Origin: Ardenticatenaceae bacterium
Lineage (GTDB): Bacteria; Chloroflexota; Anaerolineae; Promineifilales; Promineifilaceae
Length of the DNA: 15,379 bases
NCBI GenBank assembly: GCA_020634395.1
Contig: JACKBU010000050.1
Coordinates: forward strand, 1-15,379
Reading direction: 5' to 3'
Shown here one piece after another: positions 1 to 6,168 of the stretch; the first letter of the stretch is position 1, and each line of letters begins with the position of its first letter. The notes below the pieces were generated by a model. The model was not told the DNA's origin. It saw only the letters and a list, made by a program, of their open reading frames with translations, and ran no database searches. Both the position numbers and the translations under genes were made by a program.

Positions 1-201
1 GTCCTGTTGGGCGTGCTCATTCCTCTGAATTCCGGCCTGCTGATGAGCTTGCGCCGCTACGTGTGGGTGTTGTTCCCGGCGTTTATTTTATTGGCGGAGT
101 GGGGAGAACGGCCGTGGGTAGACAAAGTGATCACCACGTTTTCCTTGTTAGGACTGGCCTTGTTTACCGCTCTCTTCGCCAACGGCTATTGGGTGGGCTG
201 A
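1..201 (+). CDS. C-terminal end of a membrane protein, possibly a PIG-V/GT39-like glycosyltransferase
   Basis: The reading frame is open from the first base of the window and stops with TGA at 199-201, so only about 66 C-terminal residues are visible. They contain two hydrophobic segments: one around YVWVLFPAFILLA, and one in the last 25 residues (FSLLGLALFTALFANGYWVG). The stretch with S, LRRY and VLFPAFILLAEW resembles the end of bacterial mannosyltransferase (PIG-V/GT39-type) polytopic proteins, where a S..RY..VLFP motif precedes the last helices. That family call is an inference from a short fragment. An ACGGCCGT palindrome lies inside the frame at 108-115. The gene is unrelated in function to the sigma-factor module that follows 276 bp later. 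Confidence 0.55.
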   Translation, partial: VLLGVLIPLNSGLLMSLRRYVWVLFPAFILLAEWGERPWVDKVITTFSLLGLALFTALFANGYWVG

Positions 202-386
202 GAGATGCGGTCGCTGCGATAACTAGTAAAATTTTGCGGTTGTGCATGATAAAACCTCCAAAATTGTCCAGGCGCACGTGCTTTCATAGCGCCTTCGGTC
301 CAGGATTGGGCCTTTTCTTACAGGCAAGAGAGCACATCGTTGCTATCCACTCAGTCTTACGCATGGAAAATCTGGCCGGATGTTTT

Positions 387-402
387 ATGAGACGAATCTC
401 AT
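387..402. repeat. Short inverted repeat overlapping the predicted ECF -35 element
   Basis: ATGAGA-CGAA-TCTCAT is a perfect 6-bp inverted repeat with a 4-nt centre. Its right arm overlaps the first bases of the proposed -35 element (399-406) of the sigma-factor gene. It is absent from the matching promoter at 2027, so it could be an operator specific to the sigma gene, or chance. The rest of 202-477 holds no gene that I can support. Confidence 0.3.
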
Positions 403-424
403 CCAAATCAGCCGCCGGTGCGTA
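399..424 (+). promoter_or_regulatory. Predicted ECF (SigK-type) promoter of the sigma-factor gene
   Basis: TCATCCAA (399-406), 13 nt, then GCGTA (420-424). The same two boxes at the same spacing occur upstream of the lipoprotein gene (2027-2052). The -35 core CATCC is like the CCATCC described for the mycobacterial SigK family. Transcription would start near 430, leaving a leader of roughly 45-50 nt that contains the AAAGG ribosome site. Two matching sites in one window make an autoregulated ECF promoter likely but unproven. Confidence 0.55.
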
Positions 425-477
425 GATATAAACAGGATGATCCACATGAAAAAGCAAATAGAAAGGTTGGGTGACAA

Positions 478-1116
478 ATGGGGCTGGCTCCCACAGTTGG
501 TAACAATTCCCCGCTCAAAGTAGACTATGTGCGCATGAAGAATTCAATTCCGCGCGTCAATGTCGCCCTATTAGACGATTCAACGCTCATGGGCCATATT
601 GCCCAGGGTCAAGAAGCGGCGTTGAGTGAACTGTATGATCGCTACGGCCGTCTGGTGATGAGTGTGGCCTATGGCGTCGTGCAAAATAGAGAAACGGCCG
701 AAGAGGTGACCCTGGACATTTTCACGATTGTCTGGGAAAAAGCGGGTACTTATGACGACCGTCGCGCCCAGGTGAGCACCTGGTTGACGCGCATGGCGCG
801 CAATCGGGCCATTGACCGGCTGCGTCGCGAAAAGGTACGTCCCTCTCAGCACAGTGTGAGCTGGGCCGAGATGCCGGTAGAACCGGTATTGAATGAGACG
901 AATGACCCGGAAACGGCCGTGCACCTCAACCTGGAACAACAGCGGGTACGGGCTGCTGTGGCTCGTTTATCCGCAGCCCAGCGAGAAGCGTTGGCCCTGG
1001 CCTACTTCCAGGGCTACAGCCACAGCGAAATCGCTCAGATTCTCGATGAACCGCTGGGCACCATCAAAGGCCGCGTTCGCGCCGGCATGCAGAAGCTGCG
1101 CGATTTATTAGAGTAA
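478..1116 (+). CDS. ECF RNA polymerase sigma factor (SigK/ECF19-like)
   Basis: This 212-residue protein has the two domains of a group 4 sigma factor. Region 2 spans about residues 48-118, with the ELYDRYGRLV start, the EEVTLDIFTIVWEKA segment that binds core and the -10 element, and STWLTRMARNRAIDRLRR. Region 4 spans about 157-210, with LSAAQREALALAYFQGYSHSEIA and the recognition helix LGTIKGRVRAGMQKLR. It should recruit RNA polymerase to a small regulon. The downstream gene encodes a matching RskA-type anti-sigma factor, which supports a SigK-like group. ATG 478 has AAAGG 12 bp upstream. An internal ATG at 535 gives a protein nearer the family's usual length but has no visible ribosome site. 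It is probably autoregulated through the promoter at 399-424. Confidence 0.93.
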   Translation: MGLAPTVGNNSPLKVDYVRMKNSIPRVNVALLDDSTLMGHIAQGQEAALSELYDRYGRLVMSVAYGVVQNRETAEEVTLDIFTIVWEKAGTYDDRRAQVSTWLTRMARNRAIDRLRREKVRPSQHSVSWAEMPVEPVLNETNDPETAVHLNLEQQRVRAAVARLSAAQREALALAYFQGYSHSEIAQILDEPLGTIKGRVRAGMQKLRDLLE

Positions 1117-1188
1117 GCGAAAAATTATCATCTGGCGTCGTCTTCGTTCGTATAACGTAGAAGAGACATTCTTTAAGAGTTTGCGTCT

Positions 1189-1914
1189 ATGGAGCAGATA
1201 ACACACCAAACCATCATCGACTTAATACCGGCCTATGCCCTCAACAGTTTGCCGGCCGAGGAGGCAGACATAGTGGCCCAGCACCTGCAAACTTGCGCCG
1301 CCTGCCGGGCAGAGCTGGCCGCTTATGAACACGTCGTGGATGCGCTGCCGCTGGCCGCCGCCGAAGTCGAGCCATCGGCCGAGTTGAAAGGGCAGTTGAT
1401 GCAGCAGATCCGAAACACAGGGCAAACGGCCGTTCCCGCCCCCCAGGCTGCGCCCACATCCTGGCAGCAGTTCCTGCGTGCCCTCTCCGGTTTTTTGGCC
1501 GGACCGCGCTGGCAGCCGGTGGGCGCGGTGGTCGTTTTGGCACTGCTCATTGGCGGCTTCTTCGTCTGGCGGCAGGCCACTATGCCAGCCACCCAGTTTG
1601 TTCTCACGCCAACGGAAGCGGCTCCAGGAGCGCAGGGAATAATCGAAGTGGTGGGGAGCAACGGCCGTCAGGCGACGCTCACGGTTACCGGTCTGCCGCC
1701 CTTGGATCCGGCCAATCAGTACCAGCTCTGGCTTATTCAAGACGGGCAGCGCACCAGCGGCGGCGTCTTCTCTGTTCAGACCGATGGCTCACAGACGATC
1801 ACGATTCACGCCCCGCAGCCTTTACCCGCATATGCCGCCTTTGGCATCACCATCGAACCGGCCGGCGGCAGTCCCGGCCCCACCGGTGAACGGGTTTTAG
1901 GGTTCAACTTGTAG
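1189..1914 (+). CDS. Membrane-anchored anti-sigma factor, RskA family
   Basis: The product has 241 residues. The N-terminal zinc-finger anti-sigma domain (about residues 8-55) carries the H-x3-C-x2-C signature at H32, C36 and C39, which in this class sits against the sigma factor. A single membrane helix follows at about 111-127 (VGAVVVLALLIGGFFVW). The extracytoplasmic part (about 130-241) is an RskA_C domain, with YQLWLI, GVFSV and FGITIEPAGGSPGPTG. The protein should hold the upstream sigma factor inactive at the membrane until a signal triggers proteolysis. It lies 72 bp after the sigma gene on the same strand, with only a weak ribosome site. A TCATC...CGTA pair at 1128-1152 resembles the ECF promoter with 1 bp shorter spacing, so separate weak transcription is possible. 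A strong terminator follows. Confidence 0.92.
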   Translation: MEQITHQTIIDLIPAYALNSLPAEEADIVAQHLQTCAACRAELAAYEHVVDALPLAAAEVEPSAELKGQLMQQIRNTGQTAVPAPQAAPTSWQQFLRALSGFLAGPRWQPVGAVVVLALLIGGFFVWRQATMPATQFVLTPTEAAPGAQGIIEVVGSNGRQATLTVTGLPPLDPANQYQLWLIQDGQRTSGGVFSVQTDGSQTITIHAPQPLPAYAAFGITIEPAGGSPGPTGERVLGFNL

Positions 1915-1936
1915 CACTCAGCCCTTGAACTTTTTC

Positions 1937-1966
1937 AAGGACGGCCGTTTATAGCCGTCCTTTTTT
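1937..1966 (+). terminator. Intrinsic terminator after the sigma/anti-sigma operon
   Basis: AAGGACGGC (1937-1945) pairs perfectly with GCCGTCCTT (1954-1962) around an 8-nt loop, and a T run follows. It lies 23 bp after the RskA stop. The left arm contains one of the window's ACGGCCGT palindromes (1941-1948), so this iterated motif has been built into a terminator. Confidence 0.9.
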
Positions 1967-2026
1967 GTCCCTCGCTCACCTGCGGCTCATGTTCCCCGCC
2001 CGTTTTTAACCAATTTTTATACCCAT

Positions 2027-2052
2027 TCATCCAATCACGCCGTTCCTGCGTA
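2027..2052 (+). promoter_or_regulatory. Predicted ECF promoter of the repeat lipoprotein gene
   Basis: TCATCCAA (2027-2034), 13 nt, GCGTA (2048-2052): same boxes and spacing as upstream of the sigma gene at 399-424. The two 13-nt spacers differ, so this is not simply a long duplicated segment. The start codon is 68 bp further on. A second GCGTAGATA, identical to the sequence at 420-428, sits at 2054-2062. Confidence 0.55.
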
Positions 2053-2120
2053 AGCGTAGATACAGTGCCCGCTGGGGTAGGGCAAATATCCGTAGAAAGC
2101 GATAGGAAGGAGTAAGCAAA

Positions 2121-4310
2121 ATGCGTAAACGAATGGGATTATGGATTGGATTGATGTTGTTCGGGCTGGTGCTGGTCTCTTGTGGGGGATCTGCGCCTGC
2201 GCCCACCGCCACGCCGGCGCCTGAACCGGTGGTTGAAGAGCCGGAACCAACGGCCGTGCCTACCCAGGAAGTCGTACAGGAAGAACCGGAAGTGGTGGAA
2301 ACGGCCGTGACCAACGCCGTCACCGTTGCTGACCAGGAACTGAGCGCCGATAACACCGTCACCATCGCCCGCGTCACCGCCGACGTGCCCGGCTGGCTGG
2401 TCATCCACGCCCAGGCCGATGGGAAACCAGGGCCGATCCTCGGCTATGCCCCTGTCCAGGCCGGCGACAACAGCGACGTCGTCGTGCAAATAGACCCCAG
2501 CGGGGCCACCGAAACCCTCTACGCCATGCTGCACGTCGACGCCGGCGCCGTGGGCGAATACGAATTTCCCGGCGCCGACGGCCCGGCCACCGACGCCGAA
2601 GGCAATGTCGTCACCCCGCCTTTCAACCTTACCGGTGGCCTGACCGGGGAGCCCATGCTCTTGCTGGCCGAAAACGACACACTCGGCAGCTACCTTACCG
2701 ATGCCGCGGGCATGACCCTCTATACTTTTGCTCGTGACCTGCCCGGCACCAGCAACTGCTATGACCAATGCGCCGTTAACTGGCCGCCGCTCCTGGTAGA
2801 GGATGGCGCGGCCCTGACCGCCGGTGACGGCATTTCCGGCGAGTTGGGCACAACGGCCCGCGACGACAACAGTGTCCAGGTCACCTACAATGGCTGGCCG
2901 CTCTACTACTGGGTCAACGATGCCGCGCCAGGGGATACAACCGGCCACAACGTGGGCAACGTTTGGGCGGTTGCTTACCCCGAAACCCTTGTTTTCCTCG
3001 ACAGCAGCGAGGAATTGGGCAGTTTCCTGGTCGACAAGGAAGGCATGACCCTCTACCGCTTCAACTCCGACGAACCAGACAAAAGTAATTGTTATGACCA
3101 GTGCGCGACAAATTGGCCGCCACTGCTGGTTGAAGACGGACAAATGCCGACTGGCAATGCCGGCGTCGTCGGGCAGTTAGGGACCATCGCGCGGGATGAC
3201 GGCGCCGTCCAGGTGACCTACGAAGGCATGCCCCTCTATTACTGGGTAGATGATGAAGGTCCGGGTGACACCAATGGGCAGGGCGTGAATGATGTCTGGT
3301 TTGTGGTGCCGCCATACACCGTGCGCCTGGGCGGCAGTGACGCGTTGGGCAATTTCCTGGTCGATGCTGCCGGTTGGACCCTATACACCTTCTCTCGGGA
3401 TGTGCCCGGTACCAGCAGCTGTTACGACCAATGCGCCCTTGCCTGGCCGCCACTGTTGGCGCAGGCCGGGGAAATTCCGGTAACCGGATTTGGGATCCCC
3501 GGCGATCTGGGCACAACAGAGCGGGAAGATGGCACGATTCAGGTCACGTATAACGGTTGGCCTTTGTACTACTGGGTGAATGATGAAGCGCCCGGCGATA
3601 CCACCGGCCACAATGTAGGCAATGTCTGGGCAGTAGCTTACCCGGACCCCCTGGTCTTTTTGGGCGGCAGCGAAGAGCTGGGCAACTTCCTGGTAGATAG
3701 CGCAGGTATGACCCTCTATCGCTTTAATCTCGACGACCCGGGCGCGAGCAACTGCGTCGACCAATGCGCCGTGAATTGGCCGCCGTTATTGGTCGAAGAA
3801 GGCCGGGTCCCGACAGGCAATGCCGGCGTTGTGGGGCCGTTAGGCACGATAGAACGAGACGATGGCACGATCCAGGTTACCTATCAGGGCATGCCGCTGT
3901 ACTATTGGGTAGATGATGCAGCGCCGGGCGACACCAACGGACAAGGGGTTAACAATGTCTGGTTTGTGGCGCCGCCGTACACCGTGCGCCTGGGCAGCAG
4001 TGAGGAGCTGGGCGACTTCCTGGTGGATGGCAGTGGGATGACCCTGTACATGTTTACCAATGATGAGGCCAACGTCAGCAACTGTACGGATCAGTGTGCG
4101 GTGAATTGGCCACCGCTGCTGGTACAGGCGGGCGAAGCGCCGGTGCCCGGCTTTGGGGTGACCGGCGAGTTAGGCGTGATCATGCGTGACGATGAAACGC
4201 TGCAAGTCACGTATAACGGTCTGCCGCTCTATCACTGGGTGAATGACGCGGCGCCGGGCGATACAACCGGTCAGGGAGTCAATGATGTCTGGTTTGTGGT
4301 ATCACCGTAG
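2121..4310 (+). CDS. Secreted lipoprotein: DUF7282-like domain plus five PF03640 repeats
   Basis: This 729-residue protein begins with a lipoprotein signal (hydrophobic residues 7-20, lipobox LVSC, lipid-modified Cys21). A Pro/Glu/Thr-rich linker (22-65) leads to a DUF7282-like domain at about 68-168 (VADQELSADNTVTIARV, PGWLVIHA, LYAMLHVDAG). Five tandem PF03640 (secreted repeat of unknown function) units follow, starting near residues 188, 299, 409, 520 and 630. Each carries LY-x-F-x-x-D, a C-x3-C pair (C213/217, C324/328, C434/438, C545/549, C655/659), NWPPLL (AWPPLL in the third), VTY and LYYWV or LYHWV. Spacing is 110-111 residues. Repeats 1 and 3 match each other, as do 2 and 4, giving an A-B-A-B-hybrid array. 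AGGAAGGAG precedes the ATG. Its likely role is as a surface protein under control of the adjacent ECF sigma factor; the biochemical role of PF03640 is unknown. Confidence 0.92.
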   Translation: MRKRMGLWIGLMLFGLVLVSCGGSAPAPTATPAPEPVVEEPEPTAVPTQEVVQEEPEVVETAVTNAVTVADQELSADNTVTIARVTADVPGWLVIHAQADGKPGPILGYAPVQAGDNSDVVVQIDPSGATETLYAMLHVDAGAVGEYEFPGADGPATDAEGNVVTPPFNLTGGLTGEPMLLLAENDTLGSYLTDAAGMTLYTFARDLPGTSNCYDQCAVNWPPLLVEDGAALTAGDGISGELGTTARDDNSVQVTYNGWPLYYWVNDAAPGDTTGHNVGNVWAVAYPETLVFLDSSEELGSFLVDKEGMTLYRFNSDEPDKSNCYDQCATNWPPLLVEDGQMPTGNAGVVGQLGTIARDDGAVQVTYEGMPLYYWVDDEGPGDTNGQGVNDVWFVVPPYTVRLGGSDALGNFLVDAAGWTLYTFSRDVPGTSSCYDQCALAWPPLLAQAGEIPVTGFGIPGDLGTTEREDGTIQVTYNGWPLYYWVNDEAPGDTTGHNVGNVWAVAYPDPLVFLGGSEELGNFLVDSAGMTLYRFNLDDPGASNCVDQCAVNWPPLLVEEGRVPTGNAGVVGPLGTIERDDGTIQVTYQGMPLYYWVDDAAPGDTNGQGVNNVWFVAPPYTVRLGSSEELGDFLVDGSGMTLYMFTNDEANVSNCTDQCAVNWPPLLVQAGEAPVPGFGVTGELGVIMRDDETLQVTYNGLPLYHWVNDAAPGDTTGQGVNDVWFVVSP

Positions 4311-4502
4311 GAAGGTAATGATCGAAAATGGCTTCATCCTGGGCGAGGCCCAAACATTCGCCGCGGAATTCAATCGTGATGCCTTCTTTATTGGTCAAAG
4401 CGGTGAAAAACCCCAGCGTCGGATTGGGTGTTGCGCAGTCACAGCCCAATAGTGTTCACATACCAGGCAATATACCAGAAGGATAAAATAATCTCTAAAC
4501 AT
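4279..4502 (-). pseudogene. Possible frameshifted small gene, unknown family
   Basis: On the minus strand an ideal ribosome site AAGGAG (4511-4516) lies 8 nt before ATG 4502. The frame starts with a hydrophobic stretch (MFRDYFILLVYCLVC) but stops at 4395 after 35 residues. In another frame, from about 4456 down to the TGA at 4279-4281, the translation looks protein-like: LLGCDCATPNPTLGFF, then TNKEGITIEFRGECLGL, then AQDEAIFDHYL. Joining the two needs one frameshift near 4450. I do not recognise a family. A plus-strand frame at 4318-4452 (44 residues) is the competing reading but has poorly spaced start signals. The end of the minus frame overlaps the lipoprotein gene, so this is at best a broken remnant. 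Confidence 0.3.
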
Positions 4503-4567
4503 CGGGTGGTCTCCTTGTTGATGAACAGTTTGGTTACTACCCATTTCACAGGGAGTCACCCGATGTT
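4498..4567. repeat. Inverted repeat with 11-bp perfect arms
   Basis: AACATCGGGTG (4498-4508) and CACCCGATGTT (4557-4567) are perfect inverted copies; CTCC/GGAG pairs just inside them. The left arm covers the ATG of the possible minus-strand small gene, so in its leader RNA the hairpin would hide the start codon and ribosome site. No transposase is nearby. Confidence 0.6.
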
Positions 4568-4605
4568 GGCCCGGTTTTTGACTATAGAAAAAGTCGCCCA
4601 TCAGG

Positions 4606-4659
4606 TCTAGAAGGTATGTGCCAAGAGATATAGTGGCAAATCGGGGAGGTTGGGATAAT
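4606..4659. repeat. Diverged direct repeat, left copy (partner at 5235-5287)
   Basis: It begins TCTAGAA and ends GTTGGGATAA. It resembles 5235-5287, which begins TCTAGAA and ends GTTGAGGTAA; shared internal blocks are GAGATAT, GCAAA and GTTG. The two copies flank the SnoaL/TetR pseudogene block in the same orientation, as remnants of an insertion, duplication or deletion event would. Alignment by eye only. Confidence 0.45.
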
Positions 4660-4682
4660 GCGGGGGCGAAAGTCGCCCCCGC
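4660..4682 (-). terminator. Very stable hairpin downstream of the SnoaL fragment
   Basis: GCGGGGGCGA pairs perfectly with TCGCCCCCGC around a 3-nt loop. On the minus strand it lies 18 bp after the ester-cyclase fragment's stop codon, where a terminator would be expected. No U tract follows on either strand, so it may be a transcript-end stabiliser or a U-less terminator. Confidence 0.5.
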
Positions 4683-4700
4683 TCATTCTACTAAAAGGGG

Positions 4701-4883
4701 TTAGTTATCCAATAGTGGTTGAGTTTTGGGAGTTGATTCTTGCGCTGGCATTGGCAGAAGCCCAAGTTGTGTCAAAAGCGCAAAGCGGTCCGGCGATCCC
4801 CAATGTTCGACCAGTTTCCCACTAGCAAAACGGCCGGTAACAAACACAGCAACTGCAAATGACTTCCCGTTGGGCGGTCCCAT
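4701..4883 (-). pseudogene. C-terminal fragment of a SnoaL-like ester cyclase
   Basis: The last 60 residues of this minus-strand frame contain GPPNGKSFAVAVFVTGRFA, then SGKLVEHWGSPDRFALL and TQLGLLP. This is the usual C-terminal part of SnoaL-like/ester cyclase proteins (PPTGK...ADGKIVEHW..D...LLQQLGLLP), small enzymes with a nuclear transport factor 2 fold. About half of the normal 130-150 residues remain. Similarity ends at about 4883, exactly where the plus-strand TetR fragment begins. The frame stays open beyond that point only as antisense of the TetR remnant. The natural stop (TAA, 4701-4703) is intact and a strong hairpin follows. It is a dead fragment unless read from a fortuitous start. 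Confidence 0.75.
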
Positions 4884-5163
4884 GTTTAGGGTCGTGCGTG
4901 CGGCAGCCAAAACCGAACCAGATATTGATGATTTGTTAAAAAGCCTTCTCAATGAACGTTTGCGTAATTTGACGACATTCGTGCAGCACTTGGCGGCAAA
5001 TATATCGCTGCGGGCTGGGCTAGACGAGGTACAAGCTGGGGAAACCGTCTGGACCCTGTCCAGTCCTGAAGTTTTCAGTCTCCTAATACGGGACCGAGGG
5101 TGGACCAAGGAATAGTATGCACAGTGGTTAGGCGACTCGCTAAGCAGGCTGTTATTACCGTGA
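4882..5163 (+). pseudogene. C-terminal fragment of a TetR-family regulator with an in-frame amber stop
   Basis: From about 4882 the plus strand encodes FRVVRAAAKTEPDIDDLLK, then LLNERLRNLTTFVQHLAA, LRAGLDEVQAGETVWTLSSP and EVFSLLIRDRGWTKE. This is a typical TetR/AcrR ligand-binding domain. TAG interrupts it at 5113-5115, then the same frame continues YAQWLGDSLSRLLLP and stops at TGA 5161-5163. The family normally reads WT.E.Y..WL...L..LLL here, so TAG most likely replaced GAG (Glu). The DNA-binding N-terminal half is missing, so it cannot act as a repressor. It is arranged divergently from the ester-cyclase fragment, as TetR regulators and their targets usually are. Confidence 0.8.
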
Positions 5164-5234
5164 ACGAAAACTGATTTGAAGAGGCGGCCGTCGGGCGGCG
5201 CAGGCAGCCGGGATTCGTTGGGGTCCATGTAGCA

Positions 5235-5287
5235 TCTAGAATGCCTGTTCTGGGAGATATGGTAGCAAACTGGCGAAGTTGAGGTAA
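5235..5287. repeat. Diverged direct repeat, right copy (partner at 4606-4659)
   Basis: Starts TCTAGAATGCC and contains GGAGATATGGTAGCAAAC. It is in the same orientation as the left copy at 4606. One frame ends GDMVANWRS-stop, and the left copy can be read DIVAN, so both may descend from the tail of one coding sequence. The remaining bases between 5164 and 5296 show no gene. Confidence 0.45.
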
Positions 5288-5296
5288 AGGGTGAAC

Positions 5297-5836
5297 TTAC
5301 TCTGTATTGGTCTCCGGGAAATGGATGGTCGCCTCCAGATTGTAAATAGAAACGTGAAACTCAGAAATTCCCATACTTCCTATTTTCTCGACTTCAAAGA
5401 TATAAACATGGTCTGCAGTGAAATTAACTGCTTCGGCGAACGCCAGACCGTCATCATAGTATTCGCCTTCTATATCTCGTACTATGCTAGCTTTTCCAGC
5501 TTGCTCAAATGGCCTACCGTCTTGTGTTCTGCCAGCTGCTTTGTATTCAAAATCAACCTGTGCCATTGAACCGCTGGGAAAACCAGGCCAGTTAACATTC
5601 GGGCGATCTAACTGAAGTTGACGATTGAGTGCCTGCAACAAATTACGACGGGCGAAATAGTCGATTAGCTCCTTGACCTTTAGTGATTTCGTTTCACCAG
5701 GTAATTCTTCCCAATCAGTGGACAAATCATGAGCGAGAATTCTTAGCTCCCCCAAACTGTAATGTTGGATGATGCAGTTGCGAAGTTCTCGACGGTATTT
5801 GCTGTTGCGAAAGTTTGTCAATTCATCTTCGTTCAT
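5297..5836 (-). CDS. Effector-associated-domain (EAD7-like) protein with an unknown C-terminal domain
   Basis: A 179-residue protein. Residues about 15-83 (LRNCIIQHYSLGELRILAHD, LSTDWEELPGETKSLKVKEL, IDYFARRNLLQAL, RPNVNW) match the pattern of effector-associated domain 7: a short helical adaptor with FS..ELR.L...L..D...LPGE.K..KA.EL..Y..R...L..L followed by R.DV.W. Such domains tether NTPases, caspase-like proteases and other effectors in bacterial conflict systems through matched EAD-EAD contacts. Residues about 91-179 start FEYKAAGRTQDGRPFEQAGK, contain many alternating hydrophobic residues and look beta-rich; I do not recognise them. No NACHT, caspase or TIR partner is in the window, so a matching EAD elsewhere in the genome is predicted. 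The ATG has only a weak GAGAGA upstream. Base composition is more AT-rich than the right-hand module. Confidence 0.75.
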   Translation of the reverse strand: MNEDELTNFRNSKYRRELRNCIIQHYSLGELRILAHDLSTDWEELPGETKSLKVKELIDYFARRNLLQALNRQLQLDRPNVNWPGFPSGSMAQVDFEYKAAGRTQDGRPFEQAGKASIVRDIEGEYYDDGLAFAEAVNFTADHVYIFEVEKIGSMGISEFHVSIYNLEATIHFPETNTE

Positions 5837-5974
5837 TGTGAATATCTCTCGGATTAATTTGTTTCGATAGACTTGATGTTGAGAATTTGTTCACGCTAGT
5901 TTCCAGATAGCCTAGTGGGAAAAAACGAATTTGTAATCTGACATAAGTCATTACTTGAGCAGTACAATTGTAGC

Positions 5975-6061
5975 CTATAGCTTCAACTCTTCCGCCACCG
6001 GCTCGCCCAGTCGCTCCCCCTCGTGCCCTTCCGGATACCCCACACCGGCCGTTACGGCCGT
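5975..6061 (-). pseudogene. Small duplicate fragment of the terminase-like gene
   Basis: The minus strand reads TAVTAGVGYPEGHEGERLGEPV, closely matching TAVTADVWYPEGYEGERLGEPV in the terminase-like remnant at 6552-7136; then AEELKL and a stop. By hand, 52 of 61 bases match between 6001-6061 and 6602-6662. It is a broken second copy or a separately acquired relative, and it lies 5' of the response regulator while the larger fragment lies 3'. Confidence 0.7.
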
Positions 6062-6168
6062 CTACGAGAATCGCCAGGAGCTTCAGTACAAACTCATTTA
6101 CGCGGCTCTTAAGGACAATGACTTAAAGTCAATATGGGGAGAAAAACGAAGCCTGCTGCAGGAATTGG

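Noticed and set aside
202..477. A 120-residue plus-strand frame (63-425) crossing the first gene's end
   Set aside because: It reads the upstream membrane-protein gene in the wrong frame and continues through the sigma promoter; no domain or ribosome site.
2139..3143. A 334-residue minus-strand frame antisense to the lipoprotein gene
   Set aside because: Its periodicity mirrors the PF03640 repeats on the plus strand; no ribosome site or recognisable domain.
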